This document shows, in pieces, positions 33,769 to 42,276 of a stretch of DNA of 64,000 nt (within the stretch, counting starts at the first letter, position 1; each line of letters starts with the position of its first letter). A program made the position numbers and the translations under genes. Source of the stretch: Botrimarina mediterranea. Its GTDB lineage: Bacteria; Planctomycetota; Planctomycetia; Pirellulales; Lacipirellulaceae. The stretch spans positions 620,001-684,000 of the forward strand of contig NZ_CP036349.1 of NCBI RefSeq assembly GCF_007753265.1. Reading direction: 5' to 3'. Below the pieces are notes generated by a model. The model saw nothing but the letters and a program-made list of their open reading frames with translations, ran no database searches and was not told the origin of the DNA.

Positions 33769-35054
33769 TGGTGCGCCTCCGGCTTGAATGACGAAGCCCG
33801 AATGACGAATGACGAAACGGACGGCATGACTCCGTTCTTCGTCATTCGTGCTTCGTCATTCGTCATTTCCACATACGGCGCCGGCGGTCGCCACAGCACG
33901 CCGCCCGGAAACACCACCTGCCACGCCGTCGCGCCGAGGAAGCAGACCGCCGCCAGCGGCGTGCAGTACTTGAGACACGTCGTCATCACTTGATCGATCC
34001 GCAGCCGGGGCATCGACCAGCGGACCCACATCATCACGACCACCGAGAGCACGCCCTTGGTCATCAGGCACAACAAGCCAAGCAGGTTACCCAGGTAGTT
34101 CGCCACGTTCACGCCGACCACCGCGCCGAGCCAGCCGTCACTAGTCAGCCCCAGCGGAATGGGCGCGTGCCACGCGCCGAGGAACAGGATCGCCGCCAGC
34201 AGGCTCACCAGCAGCATCGACGTGTACTCGGCCATGAAGAAGAAGCTCCAGCGCAAGCCGGAGTACTCGGTGTGGAAGCCGCCCACCAGTTCGCTCTCCG
34301 CCTCAGCGAGGTCGAACGGCGCGCGGTTGACACTGGCCGTGGCGCACGTGCAGTAGACGGCGAAGATCACTAGCGTGAACGGGTCGTTGAAGACGTGCCA
34401 GTTCCAAACGCCGCCGCGCTGCACGTCGCCGATCGATACGAGGTCCATGCTGCCAGCGAGCATCACCGGCACCACGGCGCAGAGCCCGAGCGGCACCTCG
34501 TAGCTGACGACCTGCGCCGCTTCGCGCATCGCGCCGAAGAGCGACCACTTCGACGCCGACGAGTAACCGGCGAGGATGATGCTAAAGACCTCCAGGCCCA
34601 AGACGGCCAGCACGAAGAAGACCGCCACGTCGAGGTGCTGGGCGACGAACGGGTGCGGCGCCCCCGCGAAAGGCAACGCCACGAACGCCGCTACCGCCGC
34701 CGCCATGCCGATGTAGGGCGCGACGCGGAAGAGCAGGGGGTCGGCAGACGTCGGCATCAGGTCCTCTTTCGAGAGGAGCTTCAGGCCGTCCGCCACCGTT
34801 TGCAGCCAGCCGAAGCGGCCGCCGACCCGCGTCGGGCCGAGGCGGTCCTGGATCCGCCCGGCGACCTTGCGCTCCAACCAAATAAAGACCAGCGCCCCAA
34901 CCGCCGAGAGGTTGAGGATCATCGCGACTTGCAACAGGGCGGCCAGCACATAGCCGACCGCCGCGTCGGGCGGGACGGACAGGCCCTCCCAGCCGATGAC
35001 CCACCCCGCTCCGCTCACAAGCAGGTCGAGCGCCCAATTGATCGTCGGCGCCAT
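33765..35054 (-). CDS. nuoH: NADH-quinone oxidoreductase subunit H
   Basis: 429 residues. Quinone-site membrane subunit. Motifs: FIWLERKVAGRIQDRLGPTR, VGGRFGWLQTVADGLKLLSK, then NRAPFDLAEAESELVGGFHT and YTSMLLVSLLAAILFLG. The last about 34 residues (EMTNDEARMTKNGVM onward) are encoded by an inverted repeat (33786-33869) and are not part of the normal protein. First gene of the H-J-K-L-M-N set; nuoI, usually between H and J, is missing. Confidence 0.93.
   Translation of the reverse strand: MAPTINWALDLLVSGAGWVIGWEGLSVPPDAAVGYVLAALLQVAMILNLSAVGALVFIWLERKVAGRIQDRLGPTRVGGRFGWLQTVADGLKLLSKEDLMPTSADPLLFRVAPYIGMAAAVAAFVALPFAGAPHPFVAQHLDVAVFFVLAVLGLEVFSIILAGYSSASKWSLFGAMREAAQVVSYEVPLGLCAVVPVMLAGSMDLVSIGDVQRGGVWNWHVFNDPFTLVIFAVYCTCATASVNRAPFDLAEAESELVGGFHTEYSGLRWSFFFMAEYTSMLLVSLLAAILFLGAWHAPIPLGLTSDGWLGAVVGVNVANYLGNLLGLLCLMTKGVLSVVVMMWVRWSMPRLRIDQVMTTCLKYCTPLAAVCFLGATAWQVVFPGGVLWRPPAPYVEMTNDEARMTKNGVMPSVSSFVIRASSFKPEAHQ
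33786..33869. repeat. AATGACGAA inverted repeat within the nuoH 3' end
   Basis: Left arm 33786-33821 (units of AATGACGAA) and right arm 33831-33869 (TTCGTCATT units) are near complements around a nine-base loop. Both arms are read as codons in nuoH: MTNDEARMTK and SSFVIRASSF. It ends 17 bases before the nuoJ start on the coding strand. Confidence 0.9.
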
Positions 35055-35147
35055 CGTGGCAGAGAGGGGAAGCGTTCGCGGGCGGGGAAGCGTGAATACA
35101 GCACTATCCCGCTGTCAGGGCGAAGCCGCAACCGGGCGCGCGTCGAA

Positions 35148-35301
35148 GTAGGGTGCGATGCCGCGCAGCGAAATCGCACCTTCGCGGCGTCTCGATGGGT
35201 TGGCTCGAATGTAGCGAAGACCTAAGGGCAAACCCCGGGGCAAAGCCTGCCCAATCAGCGACCGTCGCGGTGCGACACCGCTCCGCTGCATCGCACCCTA
35301 C
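35148..35301. repeat. GTAGGGTGCGATGCCGCGCAG inverted-repeat pair
   Basis: Left arm 35148-35170 and right arm 35284-35301 (CGCTGCATCGCACCCTAC) are imperfect complements. The spacer contains further short complements (TTCGCGG, CGTCGCGGTGCGACACCG). Design resembles the pair at 9501-9642. Confidence 0.7.
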
Positions 35302-35317
35302 CTAAACCCCCAAACCC

Positions 35318-35362
35318 AAAAACGACGGCGGCCGCCTGGAGTCCCACTCCGGGCGGCCGCCG
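35318..35362 (-). terminator. Rho-independent terminator of the sigma-factor gene
   Basis: Eleven-base stems CGGCGGCCGCC (35326-35336) and its complement (35352-35362), with a loop that forms a small inner pair (GGAG/CTCC), are followed on the minus strand by five T. It begins about 50 bases past the stop at 35416. Confidence 0.8.
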
Positions 35363-35415
35363 ATCTCAACGCTTTGCGCCCCGGACCCAGTTCGGGACGC
35401 CGCCAACGTGACAAA

Positions 35416-36072
35416 TCAAACAGCGAGCATGTCGCCCAGCTCCGCGGCGAGCCGCTTCCGCGCCACGTGCAGCCGGCGCTTGATCGTGCCGACGGGGGCG
35501 TGGAACGCGTCGCTCATCTCGATCAGCGACTGCCCGCGGACGTAGAACGCCTCGAGCGTGCTGCGATCGAGTTCGCCGAGCCGCGCCAGGCCGTCACGGA
35601 CCTGCTCGGCCCGTTCGGCGGAGAGCGCGGCGTCGACCGGGCTCCGCCGTTCGTCGATGCAGGTCGCTTCCAGCGTCGAGGGCTCGGTATCGACCGACCG
35701 CCGACGCCGGACCTGCCGGTTGATCGCCATGCGGACGGTGATCGACTTGAGCCACGAGCCGAACGCCCGCGGTTCGCTCAACTGGTGCAGCCGATCCATC
35801 GCCCGGATCAGCACCTCTTGCGAGAGCTCCGCCGCCTCGGCGTAGTTGCCGAGCCGACGCAGGGCGACCGCCTGCACCATCCCCTCGAAGCGAGCCACCA
35901 GCTCGCCGAAGGCGTCGCGGTCGCCGTCCTGGGCGGCGCGAACCAGGTCCTCGGTCTCCCACTCGGTGAGCGGCAGGTCTTGGGCGGTGACGACCCGGAA
36001 GGTGGGGGTGGTTTCGAATAACTCGGTCGCATCGAATCGCCGAGCGGCCAGCGGTGTGGCGATAGCGGTCAT
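35416..36072 (-). CDS. ECF-like sigma-70 family factor
   Basis: 218 residues from MTAIATPLAA; GAGAGAA precedes this start. Region 2 covers about 40-110 (DAFGELVARFEGMVQAVALR, then AEAAELSQEVLIRAMDRLHQ). Region 4 covers about 160-210 (LGELDRSTLEAFYVRGQSLI, then GTIKRRLHVARKRLAAEL). The N-terminal 35 residues are an extra segment before region 2. No anti-sigma gene is adjacent. Similar planctomycete factors control surface and stress genes, but targets here are unknown. Confidence 0.88.
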   Translation of the reverse strand: MTAIATPLAARRFDATELFETTPTFRVVTAQDLPLTEWETEDLVRAAQDGDRDAFGELVARFEGMVQAVALRRLGNYAEAAELSQEVLIRAMDRLHQLSEPRAFGSWLKSITVRMAINRQVRRRRSVDTEPSTLEATCIDERRSPVDAALSAERAEQVRDGLARLGELDRSTLEAFYVRGQSLIEMSDAFHAPVGTIKRRLHVARKRLAAELGDMLAV

Positions 36073-36386
36073 CGTTCTCTCGCTTATTGAAGAGCCACGC
36101 ACGCGCCCCCTGGCGCTGCGAAGCCATAGTTCCCGGAGAGCGGAGCCACGCGACGTGCGAGGGCGTTCCGCGGATCGCGTCGGGCGAGAGACCACGGCCG
36201 GGCTTGGGGCTCCTTCACGATTGAAGGAGGCCGTGCGGCTGCGTTGTGGCGAAACCCTGTCGAGGACGACACGGTTCACCCAACGAACCAAGCGCAGCGG
36301 GAGTCACGCCTTCGGCGACGACTCACGCGTGAGGTTTGAATTCGGGACTCGCTCGCTTGGAGAGAGTCCGGCGCCTCACGCGGCGT
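36073..36386. other. Sigma-gene leader, no further gene seen
   Basis: Open frames run upstream from the sigma start and on the opposite strand, but without a supported start or domain. It probably holds the sigma promoter. AATTCGGG and CGAGGACGACACGG patches were noticed without an identified role. Confidence 0.4.
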
Positions 36387-36692
36387 TTAGAAACCGGCCA
36401 ACCGGCGGCTGCGGACCGAATCGCTCGGTCGGCTGCCGCGACACGCATCACCCTGCGGGCGACAAATCATCGCCATCGCTGGTTTTGCGTGATGCATCGC
36501 TAGTGACGGCACTAGCAATGCGAGGCGTTGGCCTACTACGCCGGGCCTTGATCCCGAATTAACGGGGCCGCTTACTACATAGCGCCAGCGCAGGCGTGAC
36601 GAAGCGGCGGCCGAAATCACCGTGAAGAACTTCGCGGCTGCCTTAATGGCGGCGGTGAAGGACTTGGCGATCGTGTTGGTCGTCGTTTGCAT
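36387..36692 (-). CDS. Possible small protein with strong ribosome site
   Basis: 101 residues. A GGAGG lies five bases before the ATG. The first 35 residues (MQTTTNTIAKSFTAAIKAAA, then KFFTVISAAASS) have high-GC third positions and form an amphipathic, lysine-spaced helix. After that the composition becomes random-like, so the true end or frame is uncertain. A short secreted or membrane-active peptide is possible. It is the only supported frame in an otherwise empty 1-kb stretch. Confidence 0.3.
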   Translation of the reverse strand: MQTTTNTIAKSFTAAIKAAAKFFTVISAAASSRLRWRYVVSGPVNSGSRPGVVGQRLALLVPSLAMHHAKPAMAMICRPQGDACRGSRPSDSVRSRRLAGF

Positions 36693-37110
36693 CGTGGCCT
36701 CCGCTGCGCTGCGAGCGCGGCTGTGGAGAGAACGGATGGAAGGGCCCGTGACGGGTAGGTGAACTTTCTGTACGGGCCGTCTAGGTGGGTTGATCGGCGG
36801 GCGGGCGGGTTTCCCTTGCGGGGAACCAATCCCGGCCGGAGCGATCCTCTTTAGCCAGCTTTTCAGCAAAACCGTTCCCGGTCAAGCAAATTCACCGGCC
36901 GAAACCGCGCCGCGGACTGCAGAGACAGCGTCTCCGCTGGCTGGGCAATCCCTGCGACGCCCCCTGAGACAGCCGCGGGGCGGGAGGGGTTCGCGGGGAA
37001 TTGAGAAAATTTCTCTTGGAGCGCCGTAATTGGCCCCCACCCGCAATTAGCCCCCGGTCATTGACCGGGGGCTAAATGACGCGTTGATAAACGTGCGAGA
37101 CCCTACCCCC
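36693..37110. other. Intergenic stretch with one hairpin repeat
   Basis: About 420 bases. Contains the TTAGCCCCCGGTCA palindrome (37047-37075) and a GAGAAAATTTCTC hairpin at 37003-37015. No gene or promoter is clear. Confidence 0.4.
37047..37075. repeat. TTAGCCCCCGGTCA hairpin repeat, copy 2
   Basis: A 29-base near-perfect palindrome, TTAGCCCCCGGTCATTGACC then GGGGGCTAA. It lies 36 bases beyond the stop of the cytochrome gene and may act in termination. Other copies are at 1360 and 53745. Confidence 0.8.
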
Positions 37111-38025
37111 CTACCCGCGGTAATCCGCATGGCAATCAACACAGCTCCGGCTCACCTCCGCCATCGCCGCGGCGGCGGCGGGCTGGTCCTCCGCGTCGAT
37201 CGTCTCCGAAAGCCGCACCGCCGTGTCGCGGAGGCGGCGGGCGTAAGCCTGGTAATCCGGGTCGTCGTAGTCGTACGCCTCGGGCCGCAGGATCGCTTCC
37301 GCCAGCAGGGCCAGCACCTGGGCCTCGTGCCGGGCGTCGGCGGCGTTGCGGCGGAAGTCCCGTTCGCTGGACATCCAACTGCGCAGCCGCTGCTCCTCCG
37401 CGGCCCCCATCCGCCTCATCAGCGTGCTGCGGCTGGCGATCAGCGACCAATCGACCTCCGAAGCCGGCTCGGGGGTGGCGGGGCGGCTGCCGCGCGTCAG
37501 GTCCGCCAGGTCCGCCGCCCGCGTCGCCGCGACGGCGTGGGCCGCATCGGTGGCGTCGTCGGCTTCGCTCGCGCCCGCGCCGAACAGGTCCCGCAAACCC
37601 GCCGCGTCGTCCCGCCAACGCGGCTGACCCGAATGGTCCGCGATCACCGCGAACACCGTGGCGACGACCCCGAGCGAATCGACGGCCTCTTTGAAGCCGC
37701 CCGCTTTGTAGGCCGATGCCGTGCGGGTTGTCTTCGCGAGCGCCGTCGCCTGGCGTTTGATCTCGGTCTCAAGCACGTCGGGATCGACCAAGTCGGCCCA
37801 TGCGACCTGAGCGGCTGATGGCGCCGCGTCGGGCGCGATGGCTGGCGTCGCCGCGGCGGCGGGCTGTGGCCGCTCGCCAACGAGCGTCGCAAAGGCGTCG
37901 TCGAAGAACACGGCGCGGTCCTCGTCGGTGAACTCCGGCGGCCGGGCGCGTGGGGGTTCCGCAGCGAAAGCGGTCGTCGCAATCAACAAGACTAGCAAGG
38001 TCGAAACACGCATAAGCTCGCTCAC
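37111..38025 (-). CDS. Secreted cytochrome c-like protein with C-terminal heme motif
   Basis: 304 residues; Met at 38013 is an alternative start. Signal peptide (LLVLLIATTAFAAEP). A single heme-binding CVDCH is at about 295-299, eleven residues from the end. That C-terminal position, plus helical character (alternating Ala/Arg/Glu-rich helices over 200-290), is typical of the cytochrome c-prime/c556 class. The N-terminal 130 residues are an Ala/Pro-rich extra part. It stands alone and no redox partner is adjacent. Confidence 0.75.
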   Translation of the reverse strand: MSELMRVSTLLVLLIATTAFAAEPPRARPPEFTDEDRAVFFDDAFATLVGERPQPAAAATPAIAPDAAPSAAQVAWADLVDPDVLETEIKRQATALAKTTRTASAYKAGGFKEAVDSLGVVATVFAVIADHSGQPRWRDDAAGLRDLFGAGASEADDATDAAHAVAATRAADLADLTRGSRPATPEPASEVDWSLIASRSTLMRRMGAAEEQRLRSWMSSERDFRRNAADARHEAQVLALLAEAILRPEAYDYDDPDYQAYARRLRDTAVRLSETIDAEDQPAAAAAMAEVSRSCVDCHADYRG

Positions 38026-38038
38026 TCGATCGTTGGTT

Positions 38039-38141
38039 CTCAGCCGAGGGCGGAAGCCCCCGGCCGCCCCGCCACATGGCTTTCTGTCGAGGAGGACGCC
38101 CCACTCCGCTGCGGCCGCTGGCTTCCGCCCGCGGCTGAGGG
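38039..38141. repeat. CTCAGCCGAGGGCGGAAGCC inverted repeat
   Basis: Left arm 38039-38063 and right arm 38117-38141 (GGCTTCCGCCCGCGGCTGAG) are near complements with a spacer of about 53 bases. It lies in the divergent gap between the cytochrome and phosphohexomutase genes. Confidence 0.7.
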
Positions 38142-38279
38142 CCCTCCTTGCTGCGGGGCTTTTTGTTGGGGCCCTCTTTCTGGGTGACTTTGGGCCGTGC
38201 TGCGCGCTCGGTTCCTCTCGTGTTAGTCTATGGCGCGAATCGACAACTGTCCCACCGCCTCTACAAGCCCTGCGAAACG

Positions 38280-40082
38280 ATGCCCGCCGACATCACCCTG
38301 CTCTCCAACGTCCAGCAAGCCGTTGCCGATGGCAAGCTCACCGAGTCGGCCGCCAAGAACCTCACCGACTGGCTCGTCGAGCCCCGCTACGCCGACTACG
38401 CCCCGCAGGTCGCCGCCGCGGTTGAGGCCGGCGATTGGAAGACGCTCGACGACGTGTTCTGGACGATCATCCCGTTCGGCACCGGCGGCCGGCGCGGCAA
38501 GATGCATCCGTTCGGTTCCAACGCGATCAACGATCGCACGATCGGTGAATCGGCCCAAGGACTCGCCGACTACGTGAAGTCGCAACTCGGCGAGGGCGAC
38601 CTCTCTTGCGCCATCTGCCGCGACACGCGCCACAACGGCGAGCGCTTCGCCAAGCTCTGCGCGGAGATCATGGTCGCCGCCGGCTTCAAGGTTTACTTCC
38701 TCCGCGGCTTTCGCAGCACGCCCGAGCTGTCGTTCGCGGTGCGTTACAAGAAGGCGAGCTGCGGCATCATGGTCACCGCCAGCCATAACCCGCCCAGCGA
38801 CAACGCGGTGAAGGTCTACTGGTCGACCGGCGGGCAGGTGCTACCGCCGCACGACAAAGGGATCATCGAGCGGGTGATGAGCTGTCAAGACATCCACCGC
38901 ACTGATTTCGAACAGGCCGTCGCGGCGGGCAAGATCGTCTACTGCGAAGAAGAGATCGATCCCGCGTTCTACGACGCCGTGCTCACGCAAGCGCAGCCCG
39001 GCCCGCGTCACCTGAAGATCGTCTACTCGCCGCTGCACGGCGTCGGCGCGACGGCGGTGTGCCCCGTGCTGGAGAAGGACGGCTTCACCGATGTCGAGGT
39101 CTTCGGCCCGCATGCCGAGCCGTCGCCCGACTTCCCCAACGTCCCCGGCCACGTCTCGAACCCCGAGCGGCCGGAGGTGTTCGACATGATCATCGAGCGC
39201 GCGAAGGAAGTCAGCGCCGACCTCGTGCTCGCCACCGACCCGGACTGCGACCGCATCGGCCTCGCTGCGCCCGTTGAGCCGGGCAGTGACGAGTGGCGTA
39301 CGCTGAGCGGCAACCAAATCGGCGCGCTGCTTGCCGACTTCTTGCTCGAATCGAAGAAGGGCTCACTCACCGCGCAGCACTTCAATCTCATCACGTTGGT
39401 GACGACGCAGCTCACGCGCCGCATCGGCGACTCGTACGGCGTCCGCACGATCACCGACCTCTTGGTGGGCTTCAAGTGGATCGCCGGCGCGATCGACGAG
39501 AACGGTCCCGACAAGTTTGTCTTCGGCACCGAAGAGTCGCACGGCTACATGGCGGGGCAGTACGTCCGCGACAAGGACGGCGCGCTCGCCGCGATGCTCG
39601 CTTGTGAGCTGGCGGCGAAGCTTAAGGCCGAGGGGAAGACGCTCCACCAGAAGCTCGACGACCTCTTCTGGCAGCACGGCCTCCACGCCGAGCGCACGAT
39701 CAACATCCAGATGCCCGGCTCCGACGGCATGGAGCGGATGATGGAGGTGATGGGCCTCTTCCGCAGCCAGCCGCCGGCCGAACTCGGCAGCTACGGCGTC
39801 GCCCAGCTCCGTGACTACAAGACCGGCGTCAAGCTGCAGATGAACGGCGCCGCCCCGCCGGCGAAGCTCGAAGGCCCGACCGGCGACCTGGTGATGCTCG
39901 ACCTTACCGAGGACGGCAACTACGTCGCCTGCCGCCCCAGCGGCACCGAGCCGAAGATCAAGTTCTACCTCTTCGCCTACACCCCCGCCGAACAGCTGCA
40001 CGACCTGGAAGACGCGAAGGTTGAGATCGAACAGGCGCTCGACAAGATCGAAGCGGACCTGCGCAAGTTCGCCGGGGTTTAA
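38280..40082 (+). CDS. Phosphoglucomutase/phosphomannomutase family enzyme
   Basis: 600 residues. Alpha-D-phosphohexomutase that moves phosphate between C1 and C6 of a hexose. All four domains are visible: the catalytic serine loop TASHNPPSDN (166-175), metal loop DPDCDRIG (320-327), sugar loop GTEESHGY (416-423) and phosphate-binding RPSGTEPKIKFY near the C-terminus. Length fits the longer PGM-like group found in Bacteroidetes and planctomycetes. Start at MPADITLL. It could supply glucose-1-phosphate for polysaccharide. Confidence 0.93.
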   Translation: MPADITLLSNVQQAVADGKLTESAAKNLTDWLVEPRYADYAPQVAAAVEAGDWKTLDDVFWTIIPFGTGGRRGKMHPFGSNAINDRTIGESAQGLADYVKSQLGEGDLSCAICRDTRHNGERFAKLCAEIMVAAGFKVYFLRGFRSTPELSFAVRYKKASCGIMVTASHNPPSDNAVKVYWSTGGQVLPPHDKGIIERVMSCQDIHRTDFEQAVAAGKIVYCEEEIDPAFYDAVLTQAQPGPRHLKIVYSPLHGVGATAVCPVLEKDGFTDVEVFGPHAEPSPDFPNVPGHVSNPERPEVFDMIIERAKEVSADLVLATDPDCDRIGLAAPVEPGSDEWRTLSGNQIGALLADFLLESKKGSLTAQHFNLITLVTTQLTRRIGDSYGVRTITDLLVGFKWIAGAIDENGPDKFVFGTEESHGYMAGQYVRDKDGALAAMLACELAAKLKAEGKTLHQKLDDLFWQHGLHAERTINIQMPGSDGMERMMEVMGLFRSQPPAELGSYGVAQLRDYKTGVKLQMNGAAPPAKLEGPTGDLVMLDLTEDGNYVACRPSGTEPKIKFYLFAYTPAEQLHDLEDAKVEIEQALDKIEADLRKFAGV

Positions 40083-40140
40083 GGGAAGAAAAGGATTTCA
40101 CCACAAAGGACACAAAGGGCACGACGGCCAACTCGGTGGC
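40083..40140. repeat. ACAAAGGACACAAAGGGCAC repeat arm
   Basis: An arm of the CACAAAGG family seen at 16921-17097. A partner with CCGTCGTGGTTAAACC lies near 40210-40236. It follows the phosphohexomutase stop. Confidence 0.55.
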
Positions 40141-40355
40141 CCGACGCTGTCCCAATCCTTATACGACTGAAAAAATTGATTTGGGTTCGACTCACGAAAG
40201 ATCCGTCGTGGTCGTCGTGTCCGTCGTGGTTAAACCTTTCTCTTATTCGCAGTGATCGGTTAGTCGCTCTCGATCAAGCCGTTGCTCGTGCGAAGCCGAT
40301 GAGAGTGTCGAAGGCGCGACGCTGCGCCGGCTTCTCTTTGGCTTGAGGGCTATCG

Positions 40356-41207
40356 ATGAGCGTGACGGACATCGCCGCTTTCGGCGCCAGCACGTTGGCT
40401 TCGGCGGCGGGCGCCGCTAGCAACCAGATCGAACGGCAAGTGCAGAGCGCCTTCAGCGCCGTGCTCGAAGCGGCCGGTCGGCAGGGGTACGCCTCCGCGG
40501 CGCCGATCGCCGACGGCGCTCCGGTCGCCGACGCCGCGCAGCAGGCTTGGGACGACTGGTTCGGCACGCGGCCCGAGCGGTACGCCTCGCAGGCTTCGCC
40601 GGAGAAACTGCAGCAGGGGTTCGGCGCCATCATCGGCAAGGCGATCAACGAAGAGGGCTACGCCGATCCGAAGGGCTTCTTGGCGAAGCTGAACCGTGAA
40701 GAGCTCGCGACGCTGCAATCGGTCCACAGCCTCGCCGATCCGATCCATGTCGAGAGCCTCACCGAAGAGGGCGCGCTGAACCTGCTGTTGCCGCCACCGG
40801 CGCAGGTGGACATCGATGCCGACGGCATCACCCACTCCGGCGCCGGGCGGGGGATCCGCTTCCCCAATAGCAACACGCCTCCCGAGGTCGTCGACGCCTG
40901 GGATTCGGCGACCGCCGGCATGTCGTGGGGCGAGCGCAGCCAGTTCGAGTTGAAGATGATGTTGCCCACGCTGCTGGCGAACATCGAAGTTGACGCCAAC
41001 GGCCAATTCATCGGCCAGCGCGAGCCGGGCGACCCCGACTACCGCAACCCGATGGCCGAGTTGGGCTACTCGTACCGCGACACGGTCCAGTCGATGATCG
41101 ACGCGCTCGACTTCCAGAAAGAGCAAATGCCCCGCGACCAGTACGAAGAACAAAGGGCCTTCTGGCGCCGCTTCGGCGAAGAGCTAGAAGCCACCGGCGC
41201 CGAGTAA
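40356..41207 (+). CDS. Conserved-looking hypothetical protein
   Basis: 283 residues with no signal peptide. GAGGG lies just upstream. The first 30 residues are an Ala-rich helix (FGASTLASAAGAASNQIERQ). Then come a DDWFGTRPERYASQ region, EEGYADPKGFLAKLNREE, and HSLADPIHVES followed by acidic VDIDADGITH. The C-terminus is helical and charged (YRDTVQSMIDALDFQKEQMP, then YEEQRAFWRRFGEE). It looks real by length, start and codon use. I recognise no family; a flagellum-related or virion-like helical protein could look like this. Confidence 0.7.
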   Translation: MSVTDIAAFGASTLASAAGAASNQIERQVQSAFSAVLEAAGRQGYASAAPIADGAPVADAAQQAWDDWFGTRPERYASQASPEKLQQGFGAIIGKAINEEGYADPKGFLAKLNREELATLQSVHSLADPIHVESLTEEGALNLLLPPPAQVDIDADGITHSGAGRGIRFPNSNTPPEVVDAWDSATAGMSWGERSQFELKMMLPTLLANIEVDANGQFIGQREPGDPDYRNPMAELGYSYRDTVQSMIDALDFQKEQMPRDQYEEQRAFWRRFGEELEATGAE

Positions 41208-41279
41208 CTCCCACTTGAGCCGTCGGCGCTAACCGCGGCAGCGCCACGCGCAAACTCGCCCCAACGTTGGGCGGTTAAT

Positions 41280-41996
41280 TCAGCACTCCACCACCCGCAG
41301 CCGCATCACCACCGCCGCACCGATCACGCCGGCGGCGGCCACGATCCACCACACCACGGACGGCAGCGGCGCGAAGATGAGCGTGATGCCGATCATCGCC
41401 GCCATCGTGCCGAGGGCCTTGGCCTTGACGCCGGGGCGGACGCCGCGGTGGAGGCGCCAGTGGCGGAGCGTCGGGCCGAACCACCTCGAGTCGAGCAGCT
41501 TCTGGTGCAGCCGGTCCGAGCTGCGGCAGAGCGAGTAGCTGCACAAGAGCAAGAAGCATGTGCAGGGCAGTCCGGGCAGGATCGCGCCGAGCACCGCCAG
41601 AGTGAACCACACGGCCGCAAGCGTCAGGTGCATCGCGCGGCGCCAGCCGGTCGCTACTTCCGGGGCGCGGACGTAGCTTTCGCGGGCGGCGTCTTCGTCG
41701 GGCCAGCGCTGCACGAGTTCTACGGGAAGGGGAACGACGGTCGAGGCTTCCAGCAGCGCCGCGTCGGCGCTGTATCGCTGGGCTAGCCAGCTTAGCGACG
41801 CGCGTTGCTCGATGGGTCCTCGGTGACCGCCCCGGTATCGGACTGTCGCCTCATCGCGGGCCGGATCGAGCGTCAACGAGCGGACCGAGGCGTCGGCCAG
41901 CACGCGGCGGGCAATCTCCAGACCCACGACCGACTCTCGGTCGGCGACGGGGCCCGCCGGACGGAGCAGTGACGGTAACACAATCGGGCTCGCCAT
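41280..41996 (-). CDS. YbaN family (DUF454) membrane protein
   Basis: 238 residues from MASPIVLPSLL. The DUF454 domain covers about 125-235: AVWFTLAVLGAILPGLPCTC, FLLLCSYSLCRSSDRLHQKL, then WFGPTLRHWRLHRGVRPGVK, with two or three transmembrane helices. The N-terminal 120 residues are an extra cytoplasmic part with a short metal-associated-domain look (SVRSLTLDPARDEATVRYRG). Function of the family is unknown. It is divergent from cysH. Confidence 0.85.
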   Translation of the reverse strand: MASPIVLPSLLRPAGPVADRESVVGLEIARRVLADASVRSLTLDPARDEATVRYRGGHRGPIEQRASLSWLAQRYSADAALLEASTVVPLPVELVQRWPDEDAARESYVRAPEVATGWRRAMHLTLAAVWFTLAVLGAILPGLPCTCFLLLCSYSLCRSSDRLHQKLLDSRWFGPTLRHWRLHRGVRPGVKAKALGTMAAMIGITLIFAPLPSVVWWIVAAAGVIGAAVVMRLRVVEC

Positions 41997-42276
41997 CGGT
42001 TGATTCCCATAAGCCGGGGGTGTCCGGCCCGATCGAGCGCGAACCCCCAACGTTACACCACGGCCGGTTGCTGTTACGTCGCGGCGGGCTAAGTGGTGGG
42101 AAATCCCCGGCGAAACGAAGCCGCTGCCGGTCGGCTCGCTGCCGATTAGGCCGATGGCGCCGGTTTTTGCGAGGGATGCGGTCAAGCGGCGGCTCGCCGG
42201 CTGACGATAGTTGACTTTGTTGACCCATCTAGTAATGTATGAGGGTCGTTCGCCGTTTGCTGGTCGAGATTCCGCC

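Larger units (their letters stand above)
35055..35415. other. Intergenic region before nuoH, after the sigma gene
   Basis: Contains the 35148-35301 inverted repeat and the sigma-gene terminator. About 90 bases before nuoH (35055-35147) remain for its promoter, in which I see no clear consensus. Confidence 0.5.
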
